Source: Clostridium thailandense
GTDB lineage: Bacteria; Bacillota; Clostridia; Clostridiales; Clostridiaceae
Assembly (NCBI RefSeq): GCF_019207025.1
Contig: NZ_JAEEGC010000002.1
Location: 1-64,000, forward strand
Direction of reading: 5' to 3'
DNA length: 64,000 nucleotides
The translations under genes and the position numbers were made by a program. The number at the start of each line of letters is the position of its first letter. Position 1 is the first letter of the stretch. The notes under the pieces are model-generated. The model was not told the origin of the DNA, did no database searches, and was given only the letters and a program-made list of their open reading frames with translations. This document shows, in pieces, positions 9,707 to 19,331 of this stretch.

Positions 9707-11419
9707 ATGAAATTGTTTGGTAATTTAAAAATGAAGCAAAAATTATTATCGGGATTTTTATTTGCTGCACTATTTGTTTTGGTTACAGGTATAATTGGTG
9801 GAATTGGTATGAGAAGGATGAATGCAGTATCAAATGAATTATATAATTATGATTTAAAAACACTGAAAAATCTGGATGAATTTGATGCAAATACAATGCA
9901 TTTGAGGCTTGAAATAATAAATCTTGTAGAAAGCAGGGATAGTACTAAAACCCAATCAGTAATAGATATTAGCAATAAGTATAGGGATAGAAATAATGAA
10001 CTTTTAAATGAATATAAAAAATCCAACTTAACTTCTGAGGAAAAAAGATTAGTAGGCGAATTAGACAATGATTTAAAGGATTGGAGAAAAATTTCTGATA
10101 ACATATTAACTCTTATGTCTCAAAGTAAATATGATGAGGCAATGGAATTGAATAAAGAATCCGCATCTTATAGAAGTAAATTAACTACAACAATTGAAAA
10201 GCTAGTTAACATTACTGTAAAACAGGCAGATGATAGTAATGCATCAAGTCATATGATCTATAAGAACTCTCTTTTAATCATGATTTCTGTTGCTCTAATA
10301 AGTTTCATTATATCAACATTATTAGGTACCAAAATTACTAATTCTTCAATGAAAGAGATTAATAAGATTTTGAAATTCAGTGAAGACCTAAGTAATGGGA
10401 TTCTAAATAAACCAATAAAACTTGAAAGTAAAGATGAAATAGGCTTTATAGCTCAAAAGCTTAATGATGCAAACGATAGCATAAAGGCTTTGATAAAAGA
10501 AATAATATCCAGTACTGAACATATGAATTCTTCAAGTCAGGAATTATCTGCAACTTCAGAAGAAATTGCTTCAATGATGTCTTCAGTAAATGAATCAACG
10601 GATCAAATAGCTAAAAGCTCTCAAAATTTAAGCAGTGTTACAGAAGAAATAAGTGCATCAACTCAAGAAATAAGCGGAAGCATAACTAGACTTTCTAATA
10701 AAGCCAATGAAGCTACAGAGTCTTCAGAAGAAATTAAAAAGCGTGCAATTAACATAAAAGAAAAGGCTTCTAAAAGTTTAAATGAAAGTACTGTCATATA
10801 TGATGAAAAGAGAAAAAATATTCTAAAGGCAATTGAAGATGGTAAAGTTGTTTCTGAAGTTAAAATTATGGCTGCATCTATTGCAAGTATAGCAGAGCAG
10901 ACAAATCTTCTTGCACTCAATGCAGCTATTGAAGCAGCAAGAGCAGGAGAACAAGGTAGAGGTTTTGCTGTTGTAGCAGATGAAGTTAGAAAATTATCAG
11001 AAGAATCCTCAAAATCCGTTGAGAATATAAATAAAATGGTACTTGAGATAGAAAAAGCCTTTAACAATATATCTAAAAGTGGTAATGAAATACTTAATTA
11101 CATAGCAACTGTAGTTACACCTGATTACCAGCTGCTTATAGATACAGGAATTCAATATGAAAAAGATGCTGAATTTGTAAATGATATGTCAAATGATATA
11201 AGTGACTCTTTAAAACAAATAAAAGAGATAATTTCACAAGTAAGTGCAGCAATTGACGATGCAGCTTCCACTGCAGAGCAATCAGCATCTGGTTCTGACG
11301 AGATACTTGGAAGTGTGAATGAAGTTACTAAAGCAATTGAAGATATAGCTCAATCCTCACAAAATCAGGCTGAACTTTCACAAAAAGTTGCAAATATTAT
11401 AAATAAATTCGTTGTTTAG
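9707..11419 (+). CDS. Methyl-accepting chemotaxis protein, four-helix sensor type
   Basis: 570 aa from ATG 9707, chosen because AGGAGG at 9696-9701 sits just before it; an in-frame ATG at 9677 has no ribosome site. Membrane segment at about 11-33, four-helix-bundle sensor to about 187, second membrane segment at 188-210, HAMP to about 265, then the signalling domain with [20 protein letters not shown] near residue 395. The late-helix motif (QYEKDAEFV) is shared with the receptor at 3410-5140. The gene ends at a bidirectional terminator shared with the convergent signalling operon. Confidence 0.93.
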   Translation: MKLFGNLKMKQKLLSGFLFAALFVLVTGIIGGIGMRRMNAVSNELYNYDLKTLKNLDEFDANTMHLRLEIINLVESRDSTKTQSVIDISNKYRDRNNELLNEYKKSNLTSEEKRLVGELDNDLKDWRKISDNILTLMSQSKYDEAMELNKESASYRSKLTTTIEKLVNITVKQADDSNASSHMIYKNSLLIMISVALISFIISTLLGTKITNSSMKEINKILKFSEDLSNGILNKPIKLESKDEIGFIAQKLNDANDSIKALIKEIISSTEHMNSSSQELSATSEEIASMMSSVNESTDQIAKSSQNLSSVTEEISASTQEISGSITRLSNKANEATESSEEIKKRAINIKEKASKSLNESTVIYDEKRKNILKAIEDGKVVSEVKIMAASIASIAEQTNLLALNAAIEAARAGEQGRGFAVVADEVRKLSEESSKSVENINKMVLEIEKAFNNISKSGNEILNYIATVVTPDYQLLIDTGIQYEKDAEFVNDMSNDISDSLKQIKEIISQVSAAIDDAASTAEQSASGSDEILGSVNEVTKAIEDIAQSSQNQAELSQKVANIINKFVV

Positions 11420-11443
11420 CAGCTCTAACATATGCAATAAATA

Positions 11444-11479
11444 AAAAGCGTGAAGTATATTCTTTCCCTTCACGCTTTT
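11444..11479. terminator. Bidirectional terminator
   Basis: AAAAGCGTGAAG (11444-11455) pairs perfectly with CTTCACGCTTTT (11468-11479). A-run on one side and T-run on the other serve both the rightward MCP and the leftward REC-kinase gene. Confidence 0.85.
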
Positions 11480-11511
11480 AACTTATATATAAACGATGCT
11501 TGTCTCAATTA

Positions 11512-12807
11512 CTAATCGTAGTCAAAAGGTAGTTTTACTGTGAAAATTGCACCAGATGGTTTATTATTCTCCACTACCAATTGACCATTATGCTTATTTA
11601 CTACAATGTCATAGGCAACACTTAACCCCAGCCCTGTACCTTCTCCAACATCTTTCGTAGTAAAAAATGGATTAAAAATTCTATTCATTATCTCAGGTCT
11701 TATACCAGGTCCATTATCGACAACGCGACATATAACATATTTATCATCATTAGAGGTTTCTATGGTTACTTTTCCACCTTTCTCTAAATAACTTATTTTA
11801 ACAAATTGAAAAGCATTTGTCATTATATTTATTAAGACCTGTGAAATCATACCACGACTGCAGCTTACCATTGGGATATCCTTAAAATTTTTTTCTACAG
11901 TTATCTTGCCCTTATATTCACTACTTGTTATTAATAAAACTTCTTCAATAATACTATTTAGGTCATTAAGCTTTATATTGGGTTCAAATTCTATTTCGGC
12001 AAAATTTCTAAGAACTCTAACAATTTCCGCTGCTTTATCTACTCCATCTTTAGATTCGTCAATTAATCCATCCAAATCCTCTAGGACAAAATCAAGATGA
12101 ACTGATTTCTCTTCATTTTTTATTTTATCAACAGCATTTTTAATATCTCCATTTTCTATACCTAAAGCATTCATTTGTGAAATTAAATCATGGTACATTG
12201 TAATAATATCCTTAACTTTTTCAATATCCTTTTTAAAAACCTCAAAATTGCTGGAAACATACCCCAGAGGCGTATTGAGTTCATGGGCTATACCAGCTGC
12301 AAGCTCTCCTACTGCAACTATTTTTTCCTTTTGAGTTATATAAAATTGAGTTTCCCTCAAAGTTTTATTTGCTTCTGATAATTTTTTATTTTTAGAGGAA
12401 ACCATTTTGAAAGCACCTTCTAGGGACTCCTTATAAAATATTTCCCTAATAGAGGCTTTTATTCTAGCAATAAACTCAGTAGAATCAATAGGTTTATTTA
12501 TAAAATCACTTGCTCCAAGCTCAAAACACTGCTTTAGAATACTCTTGTCCCTTAAAGAAGTTAGCATTATGACATTAGTGTTTTTATATTTATCACTGCT
12601 TTTTATTATCTTCAGTACTTCTACACCAGATAATCCTGGCATAACAATATCCAAAAGAACAATATCTATATGCATTTTATCTAAAATACTAATAGCTTCC
12701 TCACCAGAATTAGCTAGAACAATACTACACTGAATATGATTTTCAATAAGCATATCTTGAGCAATATTAAGGTTTAATTTACTATCATCCACAATTAGTA
12801 TATCCAA
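11512..12807 (-). CDS. Response-regulator/histidine-kinase hybrid (REC-HisKA-HATPase)
   Basis: 431 aa from a TTG start at 12807, chosen because GGGAGAGG lies 6-7 nt upstream; the longer reading from 12840 has no ribosome site and would overlap the preceding gene. An N-terminal receiver (ILIVDDSKLNLN; phospho-Asp in IVLLDIVMPG) is followed by a linker helix, a dimerisation helix with LAAGIAHELNTPLGY (phospho-His) and an ATPase domain with VVDNGPGIRPE and GEGTGLGLSVAYD. There is no membrane segment, so it is cytoplasmic. It is last in a four-gene operon of signalling modules and could be the output or feedback kinase of a phosphorelay. Confidence 0.92.
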   Translation of the reverse strand: MDILIVDDSKLNLNIAQDMLIENHIQCSIVLANSGEEAISILDKMHIDIVLLDIVMPGLSGVEVLKIIKSSDKYKNTNVIMLTSLRDKSILKQCFELGASDFINKPIDSTEFIARIKASIREIFYKESLEGAFKMVSSKNKKLSEANKTLRETQFYITQKEKIVAVGELAAGIAHELNTPLGYVSSNFEVFKKDIEKVKDIITMYHDLISQMNALGIENGDIKNAVDKIKNEEKSVHLDFVLEDLDGLIDESKDGVDKAAEIVRVLRNFAEIEFEPNIKLNDLNSIIEEVLLITSSEYKGKITVEKNFKDIPMVSCSRGMISQVLINIMTNAFQFVKISYLEKGGKVTIETSNDDKYVICRVVDNGPGIRPEIMNRIFNPFFTTKDVGEGTGLGLSVAYDIVVNKHNGQLVVENNKPSGAIFTVKLPFDYD

Positions 12808-12830
12808 ACTTATCCTCTCCCTTATTAATT

Positions 12831-13841
12831 TTAAACACATTTAAAATTTAAGGAAATACATTCATTTTCTAAATCGATATTGCCATTAAAGAAGCTATTA
12901 ATAACATTTAGTAAATGAACAATTAACCTCGTATTACTGTCACCTTGATTTATAAAGCTATTTTTTGATTTATCTATTTTTAGTATTAACCTATCTATAT
13001 CTGATTTATAAATATCTACTAACAGCTTACTATCTTCACTGTCCTTGATTATTTGTGCACTTAACTCTGAAATTATTAATAATATTAATCTATAATTTCC
13101 CCTAAAGGTTGTATCTTTTTCTATATTTACAAATTCTATTCTTTTATTTAATTTAACACTACATTCATCTATTAGTTTAGTTAAAGTAAATTCTTCAATT
13201 TTTGTAGGTTGAGTATTTAAAAAGCCATGAAATATATTATCCGCTATTTCATTAAAGCCCTTTACTTTAGAAGTTATATCATTTCCGGTATTACTCTTAA
13301 GCAAGAGTGCCTTATTAAGATTTTGTATATTATCGTATAAAACGCTTACATTATTTATATCCTTTTGAATGTTATTTATTATGTCATTGTTAACCTTCAA
13401 TATATTTTGATATGCATTGTTCCTACTCACTAAAGTCTTTTTTAGCTCTTCACCTTCTTTTTTGAAGTTATAATACTGTATGCCTTCTCTTATTGCTGGC
13501 AGGAACTCTTCATCTACTGACCAAGGTTTAATAATAAATTTTGTTACTCCTACCTGATTTATTGTAGAAAGAATCTGACTCACTTGATTATATCCTGATA
13601 AAACCATTCTAATGACATCGGGGTGTCTTTCTTTTATTTTCTTTAATAAAGTTAATCCATCCATTCCAGGCATCTTCATATCAGATACTACTACACAAAA
13701 TTCATTCTGTTCCATTAACTCTAAAGCTTTTTCACCATTTGCTGCTATAAAAGTTTCAAAATCTTCTTCTAAAGTACTTCTTTTTATCGAATTTAATACC
13801 TGTATTTCATCATCTACAAATAAAACCTTGTTTTTCTTCAT
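12831..13841 (-). CDS. Response regulator with degenerate kinase-like C-terminus
   Basis: 336 aa from ATG 13841, chosen over GTG 13850 because GGAGGG sits 8-9 nt before the ATG. The receiver domain fills residues 4-120 (VLFVDDE; phospho-Asp in VVVSDMKMPGMDG; the alternate-face Lys in FIIKPW). A coiled linker follows, then about 150 residues whose helix/strand order resembles a histidine-kinase ATPase domain (YRLILLIISELSAQIIKD, then TRLIVHLLNVINSFF), but the N, G1 and G2 box residues are missing. It may bind or dimerise with the neighbouring kinases without catalysis. The stop precedes the next gene's TTG by 23 nt. Confidence 0.8.
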   Translation of the reverse strand: MKKNKVLFVDDEIQVLNSIKRSTLEEDFETFIAANGEKALELMEQNEFCVVVSDMKMPGMDGLTLLKKIKERHPDVIRMVLSGYNQVSQILSTINQVGVTKFIIKPWSVDEEFLPAIREGIQYYNFKKEGEELKKTLVSRNNAYQNILKVNNDIINNIQKDINNVSVLYDNIQNLNKALLLKSNTGNDITSKVKGFNEIADNIFHGFLNTQPTKIEEFTLTKLIDECSVKLNKRIEFVNIEKDTTFRGNYRLILLIISELSAQIIKDSEDSKLLVDIYKSDIDRLILKIDKSKNSFINQGDSNTRLIVHLLNVINSFFNGNIDLENECISLNFKCV

Positions 13842-13842
13842 T

Positions 13843-15018
13843 TTATTCACCCTCCATCATTACCTCATCAGCAAACTTTTGGCAGGACTCTTCAGTAAAT
13901 TCTAAGAAATTAAATACATTTCTATCTAGCCTAACATGATATTCTTCTCCCAATAACCTCCAGGCAAAGCAATCAGCAAGGTGCACCATGGCAACTAATT
14001 CTTTGTTGATGTCATTGCTTTTAAATGGTTCATCATGATATAAAGCCACTTCTACAATAGGTTGAGGAATTTCCCACCAATTTAGAAGATAAGCCCCTAA
14101 TTCATTATGAGTAATACCAAAGATCTCTTTTTCTATCTCATAATCAGGAGTATCTTTTTTTAGTTTACTTAGTTTAATAAACTCTGCATACTTTTCAGGA
14201 TAACTTTGAACTAATATAATCTTTCCTATGTCATGAAGCAAACCTGCTGAAGAATAGTTTTCTAGTATTTTCTCCTTTCGCAATCTTTTATACATCTTCA
14301 CAAATAATTTATTACATAAACTTGAATGTCTCCAAAGCATCTCTCTATCACTTCCAATATGGCTGCAATTAGTAAAAATGTCTGAAATCAGTATCACATT
14401 TTTGACATTAGATAAGCCTATGTTCATTAAAGCAGTTTTTATGGATGCCGTTTTTATACCAAAGAAGGCTGAGTTTACTATATGCAATATTTCAGTTGAT
14501 ATAGCTTGATCATTCTCTATTATTTTTGTAATTTCATCTATATTAAGATTATTTTCTATTGCCCTATTTAATTTTATATAAGTATCTGGCAGTGTAGGTA
14601 AATTCTCAATAGTGTTTATAACAGTTAAGAGATTTTTACTGTTTAAAATTTCCTGTGTTTTGAAAATCTCTGCTATAGTTTCTTTAAGTTCATCTCCTTT
14701 CCAAGGCTTGAGCATATACATCTTTACAATATTGCTATGAATGGCTTTATATATAATATCTTCATCTGAATATCCACTTAGTATTACTCTTATTATAGAT
14801 GGATAAAGATTTTTTACTCTCTTAAGCAGCTCATAGCCATCCATTTCAGGCATTTTCATATCACTAACAACTATATCCACTGAATTTTCAGATAAAGTTT
14901 TCAAGGCTTCTTTTCCACTTCCTGCAAAAAAAATCTTATAATCACTATCAATAAACATTCTATTAATTGATCTTAATATTTGTCTCTCATCATCAACAAA
15001 TAAAATAGACTTTCCCAT
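13843..15018 (-). CDS. Response regulator with HDOD domain
   Basis: 391 aa. Receiver at residues 4-120 (ILFVDDE; Asp in DIVVSDMKMPEMDG; Lys in YMLKPW), then an HDOD domain at about 135-340 (ENLPTLPDTYIKLNRAIEN, INSAFFG-type segment NSAFFGIKT, and HDIGKIILVQ). HDOD proteins are HD-fold relatives, usually without catalysis, that bridge two-component and second-messenger signalling; here an HDIGK motif survives, so hydrolase activity is not excluded. It ends one nucleotide before the start of the next gene, so it is tightly translationally coupled. Confidence 0.9.
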   Translation of the reverse strand: MGKSILFVDDERQILRSINRMFIDSDYKIFFAGSGKEALKTLSENSVDIVVSDMKMPEMDGYELLKRVKNLYPSIIRVILSGYSDEDIIYKAIHSNIVKMYMLKPWKGDELKETIAEIFKTQEILNSKNLLTVINTIENLPTLPDTYIKLNRAIENNLNIDEITKIIENDQAISTEILHIVNSAFFGIKTASIKTALMNIGLSNVKNVILISDIFTNCSHIGSDREMLWRHSSLCNKLFVKMYKRLRKEKILENYSSAGLLHDIGKIILVQSYPEKYAEFIKLSKLKKDTPDYEIEKEIFGITHNELGAYLLNWWEIPQPIVEVALYHDEPFKSNDINKELVAMVHLADCFAWRLLGEEYHVRLDRNVFNFLEFTEESCQKFADEVMMEGE

Positions 15019-15022
15019 ATTC

Positions 15023-15967
15023 CTATCCCCTTTGCTGTGTAATAGGCAATTTAATTTCTATAATGGTATACTGATTCTTTTTACTTTCTATTTTAATATC
15101 ACCTTTATGCTTATTTTTGATAATATCATAGGATATGCTTAATCCTAGACCTGTACCAACTCCTAAAGGTTTTGTTGTAAAAAATGGATTAAATACATTT
15201 CCGATATTTTCTTCTGATATTCCTACGCCATTGTCTTCTATTAAACAGTAAACATATTCCTTGTCACAATAGGTCTTTATTTTTATTAGGCCCATTTTAT
15301 CCATGCCCTTCTCCTTTATAGCATAAGAAGCATTAATTATTACATTTAAAAAAACTTGATTAATTTGTCCAGAATTAGCCTCTATTAAAGGAACTTCTCC
15401 AAGATCCTTTTCTATTTCTGAATTATATTTTACTTCATTTCTTGCTATTAAAAGAGCCGTTTCCATTCCAGCATTAATATCATATTCATCAAAAGTACCA
15501 TCTTGATCCTGTCTAGCAAAGGACCTTAAAGCCATTACAATTTTCCTGACTCTCTCTAATCCATCTTCTGTATCATTAAACAACTCGTCTAAGTCTTCCA
15601 TAATAAAATCTAAGCTTTTGTCATCCTCCAAATTTTTTATTAATTCATTTCTCTCTAAACACTCTTTAGCTTCTGAATTAAGTACACTGTTTTTAAAATC
15701 CCTATAAGATAAAAGAGCAACTCTAAACTTGTACATATATTTTTTTAAAGTTTCAAAATTACTTAATACAAAACCTAAAGGATTATTAATTTCATGAGCA
15801 ATACCTGCAGATAATTGTCCAATACTTGCTAATTTATCTTCTTCTATAATCTTCTCTTTGATTGTTTCAAGATTTTTAATAGTCTCTTTTAATTTATCAT
15901 TTTCTTCTAGTAACATATTTTCAAGGTTTACATTTTTTTCGAACAATTCATTACAATCATTAGCCAT
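15023..15967 (-). CDS. Soluble histidine kinase
   Basis: 314 aa from ATG 15967, which has AGGAGG 10 nt upstream; the longer frame begins upstream of that site at a TTG. A coiled-coil N-terminus (about 10-55) leads into HisKA with IGQLSAGIAHEINNPLGFVL (phospho-His) and an ATPase domain with IEDNGVGISEENIG and LGVGTGLGLSISYD. No sensor domain or membrane segment is present. It is the first gene of the four-gene leftward operon and its H-box and ATPase closely resemble those of the REC-kinase at its end, so the two probably arose by duplication. Confidence 0.92.
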   Translation of the reverse strand: MANDCNELFEKNVNLENMLLEENDKLKETIKNLETIKEKIIEEDKLASIGQLSAGIAHEINNPLGFVLSNFETLKKYMYKFRVALLSYRDFKNSVLNSEAKECLERNELIKNLEDDKSLDFIMEDLDELFNDTEDGLERVRKIVMALRSFARQDQDGTFDEYDINAGMETALLIARNEVKYNSEIEKDLGEVPLIEANSGQINQVFLNVIINASYAIKEKGMDKMGLIKIKTYCDKEYVYCLIEDNGVGISEENIGNVFNPFFTTKPLGVGTGLGLSISYDIIKNKHKGDIKIESKKNQYTIIEIKLPITQQRG

Positions 15968-16085
15968 TAATATATAACCTCCTGTCTTCAAATTTCTGCT
16001 TACAGATTTATTTTCTTAAATTATTTAAATGATTAATTATAACATAATTCTATAATTTTTCCAATAAAATTACAAAATTATTAAT

Positions 16086-16122
16086 TAAAAAGCGTGAATA
16101 AATCATAATTTATACTTCATGT
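16086..16122 (-). terminator. Weak terminator after the GGDEF/HD-GYP gene
   Basis: Imperfect hairpin AAAAAGCGTGAA with TTCATGTTTT flanking an AT-rich loop; on the minus strand it ends in CGCTTTTT. It separates the large sensor gene from the signalling operon. Confidence 0.4.
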
Positions 16123-16188
16123 TTTAATATAAATCAATTTCGAATTTTCACTTTACTCTATAAAGAAATGTAAAGGTGTCATCAATAA

Positions 16189-19059
16189 TTACACTACCTT
16201 TTCAATAAATACCTTTACAAGTTCAGGATCAAATTGAATACCTGCATTTTTAATAATTTCTTCTACAGCAACCTCTTTAGGTAAAGCACTTCTATAAGCT
16301 CTCTCACTGATCATAGCATCAAAAGCATCAGCTATTGCAATTATTCTTGATTTTAGTGGAATTTCTTCTCCTTTAAGCCCCTTTGGATAACCCGTTCCAT
16401 CCCATCTTTCATGATGTGCCAAAACATATTCTGCCAGTTCTGCCATATCATTAACAGAACTTAAAATTCTGTATCCTATTTCTGGATGACGCTTGATTGC
16501 CTCCCACTCTTCATCAGTAAGCTTGCCTGGTTTATTTAAAATATTCTCCTCTATAGCTATTTTACCTATATCATGTAATAACCCTACAGTTCTCAATTCC
16601 TGTATTTCACCATCTGGCAGATTCATAGCCTTTCCTAAGCAATCACAGTATTCAGACACCCTATGAGAGTGCTGTTCCTCTCTTTTATTTTTTTCATGCA
16701 GTGTATTTACAATAGCACCAATTGTTTTTCCTCTCATACTTGGACCTTCAAAAAGCTTTTTTTTATACATGGAATCCTCTGCTTTTTTTAATACTTCAAA
16801 TATATTCTCATCGTCATAACACTTTGTATCAAATCCAAAAGAAATTGAAAGACTTATTGATGCTACCTGCTCTTTTGAAGATAATGCTGAAATATACTTA
16901 AGGAGTTCATCTGCTTCAAAGATATTGGTTTTTGGTAGTAATATTACAAACTCATCTCCTCCTATTCGTGATACTACTCCTTTATTGCCACAACCATTTA
17001 ACATTACCGCCGCAACCTTTTTCAACAATTCATCTCCAACAGCATGTCCAAAAGAGTCATTTATTAGCTTTAGTCCGTTAACATCAGCCATAACTATAGT
17101 AAATGGAAGATTCTCCTTGTTATCTAGTCTTTTAAGTTCTTCTTCAAAAAATCTTCTATTATATAAACCTGTAAGTTGATCATTATAGCTTAGAAACTCA
17201 ATTTTTTTTTGATTTTTTCTTTCAACTGTAACATCCCTAAGCACTAAAACCGTACCTTTAATATACCCAAAATTATCTTTTATAAGAGAAACATTATAGG
17301 AAATCATTTTTTCCTTACAGTCCTTTGTAATTAATATTTTATATTCAGTTGCTTCCTGTGATGTCATACTTTTCAATGCCTTTTTAACAGGATTGTCGCA
17401 CTTTTCCTTAGTTACTTCATCTACAATATTGAATGCATCTTCAAATTTCATTAATTTTGTTTCTTGCTCTTTAAGGCCTATTAGTGTTTCTGCGGCTTTG
17501 TTTAAAATTATAACATCGCCATATATATCGGTAACTATAACTCCATCTCCAACAGATAATAAAGTCGTCTTTAGCAATTCTTTCTCTTCTTCCAGCTCTT
17601 TTTCTGCAATGTGTCTTAAAGTTATATCCCTGCTTATTGCAATAGTCTCTTTTTCCCTACATTTAACTACTCTAAGTTCATAATATTTTATGCCTGCTGG
17701 CGTATCAATCTCATATTGAAAGCTTTCCAAAGAATCATTTTCAAGAGCAGACTTAATTTTCTCAAAACCAATTTCAGCTATTTCATGAGGAAGCACATCC
17801 CAAAGAGTTTTCCCTATAAACTCACTTTTAGGCACTATTAGCACAGAATTATCTTTTGTTTGACAATCTTTGAAAACTGCATTTTCATCTATAACAAAGA
17901 TTATATCTGGAATGGCCATTACTATCGCTCTGTTTCGTTCTTCACTTTTCTTTAAATTTTCTTCACTTTCAATTAGCATTTCATATTGACTTCTAAGCTC
18001 TTCTTCTATTGCAACTAATTCATTATAGGAAGCCTCTATTTCTTCATTTGATGCTAATAATTCCTCTTTGCTTTTATTCAAAGCCTCATTTGCTTCTGAT
18101 AGTTCCCTAGTACGTACAACAACCCTTCTTTTAAGAGTTGTATTCCATAGTAATAATAAAATTATACTTAATGCTGCTGCTGCTATTAACCAAGCATGCT
18201 CTATTAATTGCTGATAGAAGGTTTTTTCTTCATAAATCCCTAACCACTTATTATATATCTCATCATATTTTCCTGTAGCCTTAAGGATTTGTAAACCACC
18301 ATTAAGAGTAAATAATAAATCATCATTTCCCTTTTTTACAGCAAAACAGTAATCATCTGAATTAATAGCTAATCCATTCCCCTTCAGATTTGAAAACTTA
18401 TCTTTTTTTATATAATAATTACCTAATAAAGTAGAAACTACTGCATAGTCATATTTTTTAGCTGCTACAAGTTTAAGAGCTTCTTCAGATGAATCAACTT
18501 CAATAAACTTAATATCAAGATTCTCATTTTTAAGATATTCTCCAGATATCTCATCCGTTTCAACTACTACTGTTCTTCCTTTTAATTCACTTATGTCCTT
18601 TACACTTTTATCTTTTCTTGTAAATACATCAGCATTAGTTTTTGTATACTTTGCTGTAAAGGAATAATTCTTTTCTCTCTCCTTAGAATAGAACATACCC
18701 GATATGGCATCTATTTGTCCATTTTCAAGCTCATTTCTAACGTCACTCCAAACACCTAGTTTAAACTTAACCTTAAATCCCATAGCCTCTGCTGCGGCCT
18801 TAGCAAGTTCTATATCAAAGCCACTTGGATTACCATTTTCATCTATAAAGCTATAGGGTGGATAATTTTTATCATCACCTATTATTATTGTTCTATCTTC
18901 TTTTTTTTCATAATTACTTGCCGCATTGTAAATAGTTTCCTTATTATAATTTACACTTTCTTTATTATCAGCAGATACTGTCTTTGAAGAATTATTTCCT
19001 AATAAAAAAGTTAGTATTACAACAAACGCTATAAAAAAGCCCTTATATATTTTTCTAAT
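16189..19059 (-). CDS. Solute-binding/PAS/GGDEF/HD-GYP sensor, ATT start
   Basis: 956 aa. A signal-anchor (IRKIYKGFFIAFVVILTFLL), a bacterial solute-binding domain type 3 at about 45-280 (FDIELAKAAAEAMGFKVKF), a membrane segment at about 286-310, a coiled coil, two PAS domains (about 380-620), GGDEF with intact RIGGDEFVIL near 697, and HD-GYP with HDIGK near 827 and HHERWDGTGYPKG. It should make and break cyclic di-GMP in response to an amino-acid-like ligand. The first 92 codons contain no ATG, GTG or TTG; the only start matching the ribosome site (GGAGG at 19067-19071, 7 nt spacing) is ATT 19059, with ACG 19062 as alternative. Starting at the first ATG (18783) would cut off the signal anchor and part of the binding domain. 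Confidence 0.88.
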   Translation of the reverse strand: MRKIYKGFFIAFVVILTFLLGNNSSKTVSADNKESVNYNKETIYNAASNYEKKEDRTIIIGDDKNYPPYSFIDENGNPSGFDIELAKAAAEAMGFKVKFKLGVWSDVRNELENGQIDAISGMFYSKEREKNYSFTAKYTKTNADVFTRKDKSVKDISELKGRTVVVETDEISGEYLKNENLDIKFIEVDSSEEALKLVAAKKYDYAVVSTLLGNYYIKKDKFSNLKGNGLAINSDDYCFAVKKGNDDLLFTLNGGLQILKATGKYDEIYNKWLGIYEEKTFYQQLIEHAWLIAAAALSIILLLLWNTTLKRRVVVRTRELSEANEALNKSKEELLASNEEIEASYNELVAIEEELRSQYEMLIESEENLKKSEERNRAIVMAIPDIIFVIDENAVFKDCQTKDNSVLIVPKSEFIGKTLWDVLPHEIAEIGFEKIKSALENDSLESFQYEIDTPAGIKYYELRVVKCREKETIAISRDITLRHIAEKELEEEKELLKTTLLSVGDGVIVTDIYGDVIILNKAAETLIGLKEQETKLMKFEDAFNIVDEVTKEKCDNPVKKALKSMTSQEATEYKILITKDCKEKMISYNVSLIKDNFGYIKGTVLVLRDVTVERKNQKKIEFLSYNDQLTGLYNRRFFEEELKRLDNKENLPFTIVMADVNGLKLINDSFGHAVGDELLKKVAAVMLNGCGNKGVVSRIGGDEFVILLPKTNIFEADELLKYISALSSKEQVASISLSISFGFDTKCYDDENIFEVLKKAEDSMYKKKLFEGPSMRGKTIGAIVNTLHEKNKREEQHSHRVSEYCDCLGKAMNLPDGEIQELRTVGLLHDIGKIAIEENILNKPGKLTDEEWEAIKRHPEIGYRILSSVNDMAELAEYVLAHHERWDGTGYPKGLKGEEIPLKSRIIAIADAFDAMISERAYRSALPKEVAVEEIIKNAGIQFDPELVKVFIEKVV

Positions 19060-19331
19060 CGTACTCCCTCCTTATTATAGATGCTTACAATTATTTTCTA
19101 TTTTGCTGTTAAATTAAAAAGGGGTTATGTTTTTACTCTATTCTACAAAAAATATAAATTTCCTTTATATAATTCCTATTTTATTCTTTTTCATGAATAA
19201 ATTGAAAAAAAGCCCATGGTAATCTCTCCAGGACTTCTTACAATTGCATAATATATGTCATCAATTTTAAGTTCATCATGATTTATAATAAAAATTAAGT
19301 TTCAAATATTTTAAGTTCAATTTTATGTAAT
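19060..19331. other. Intergenic region
   Basis: 272 nt, no gene. It should hold the promoter of the ATT-start sensor; a TATAAT lies on the minus strand close to its ribosome site (19076-19081) but is probably too near to be the real -10. Nothing else is clear. Confidence 0.35.
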
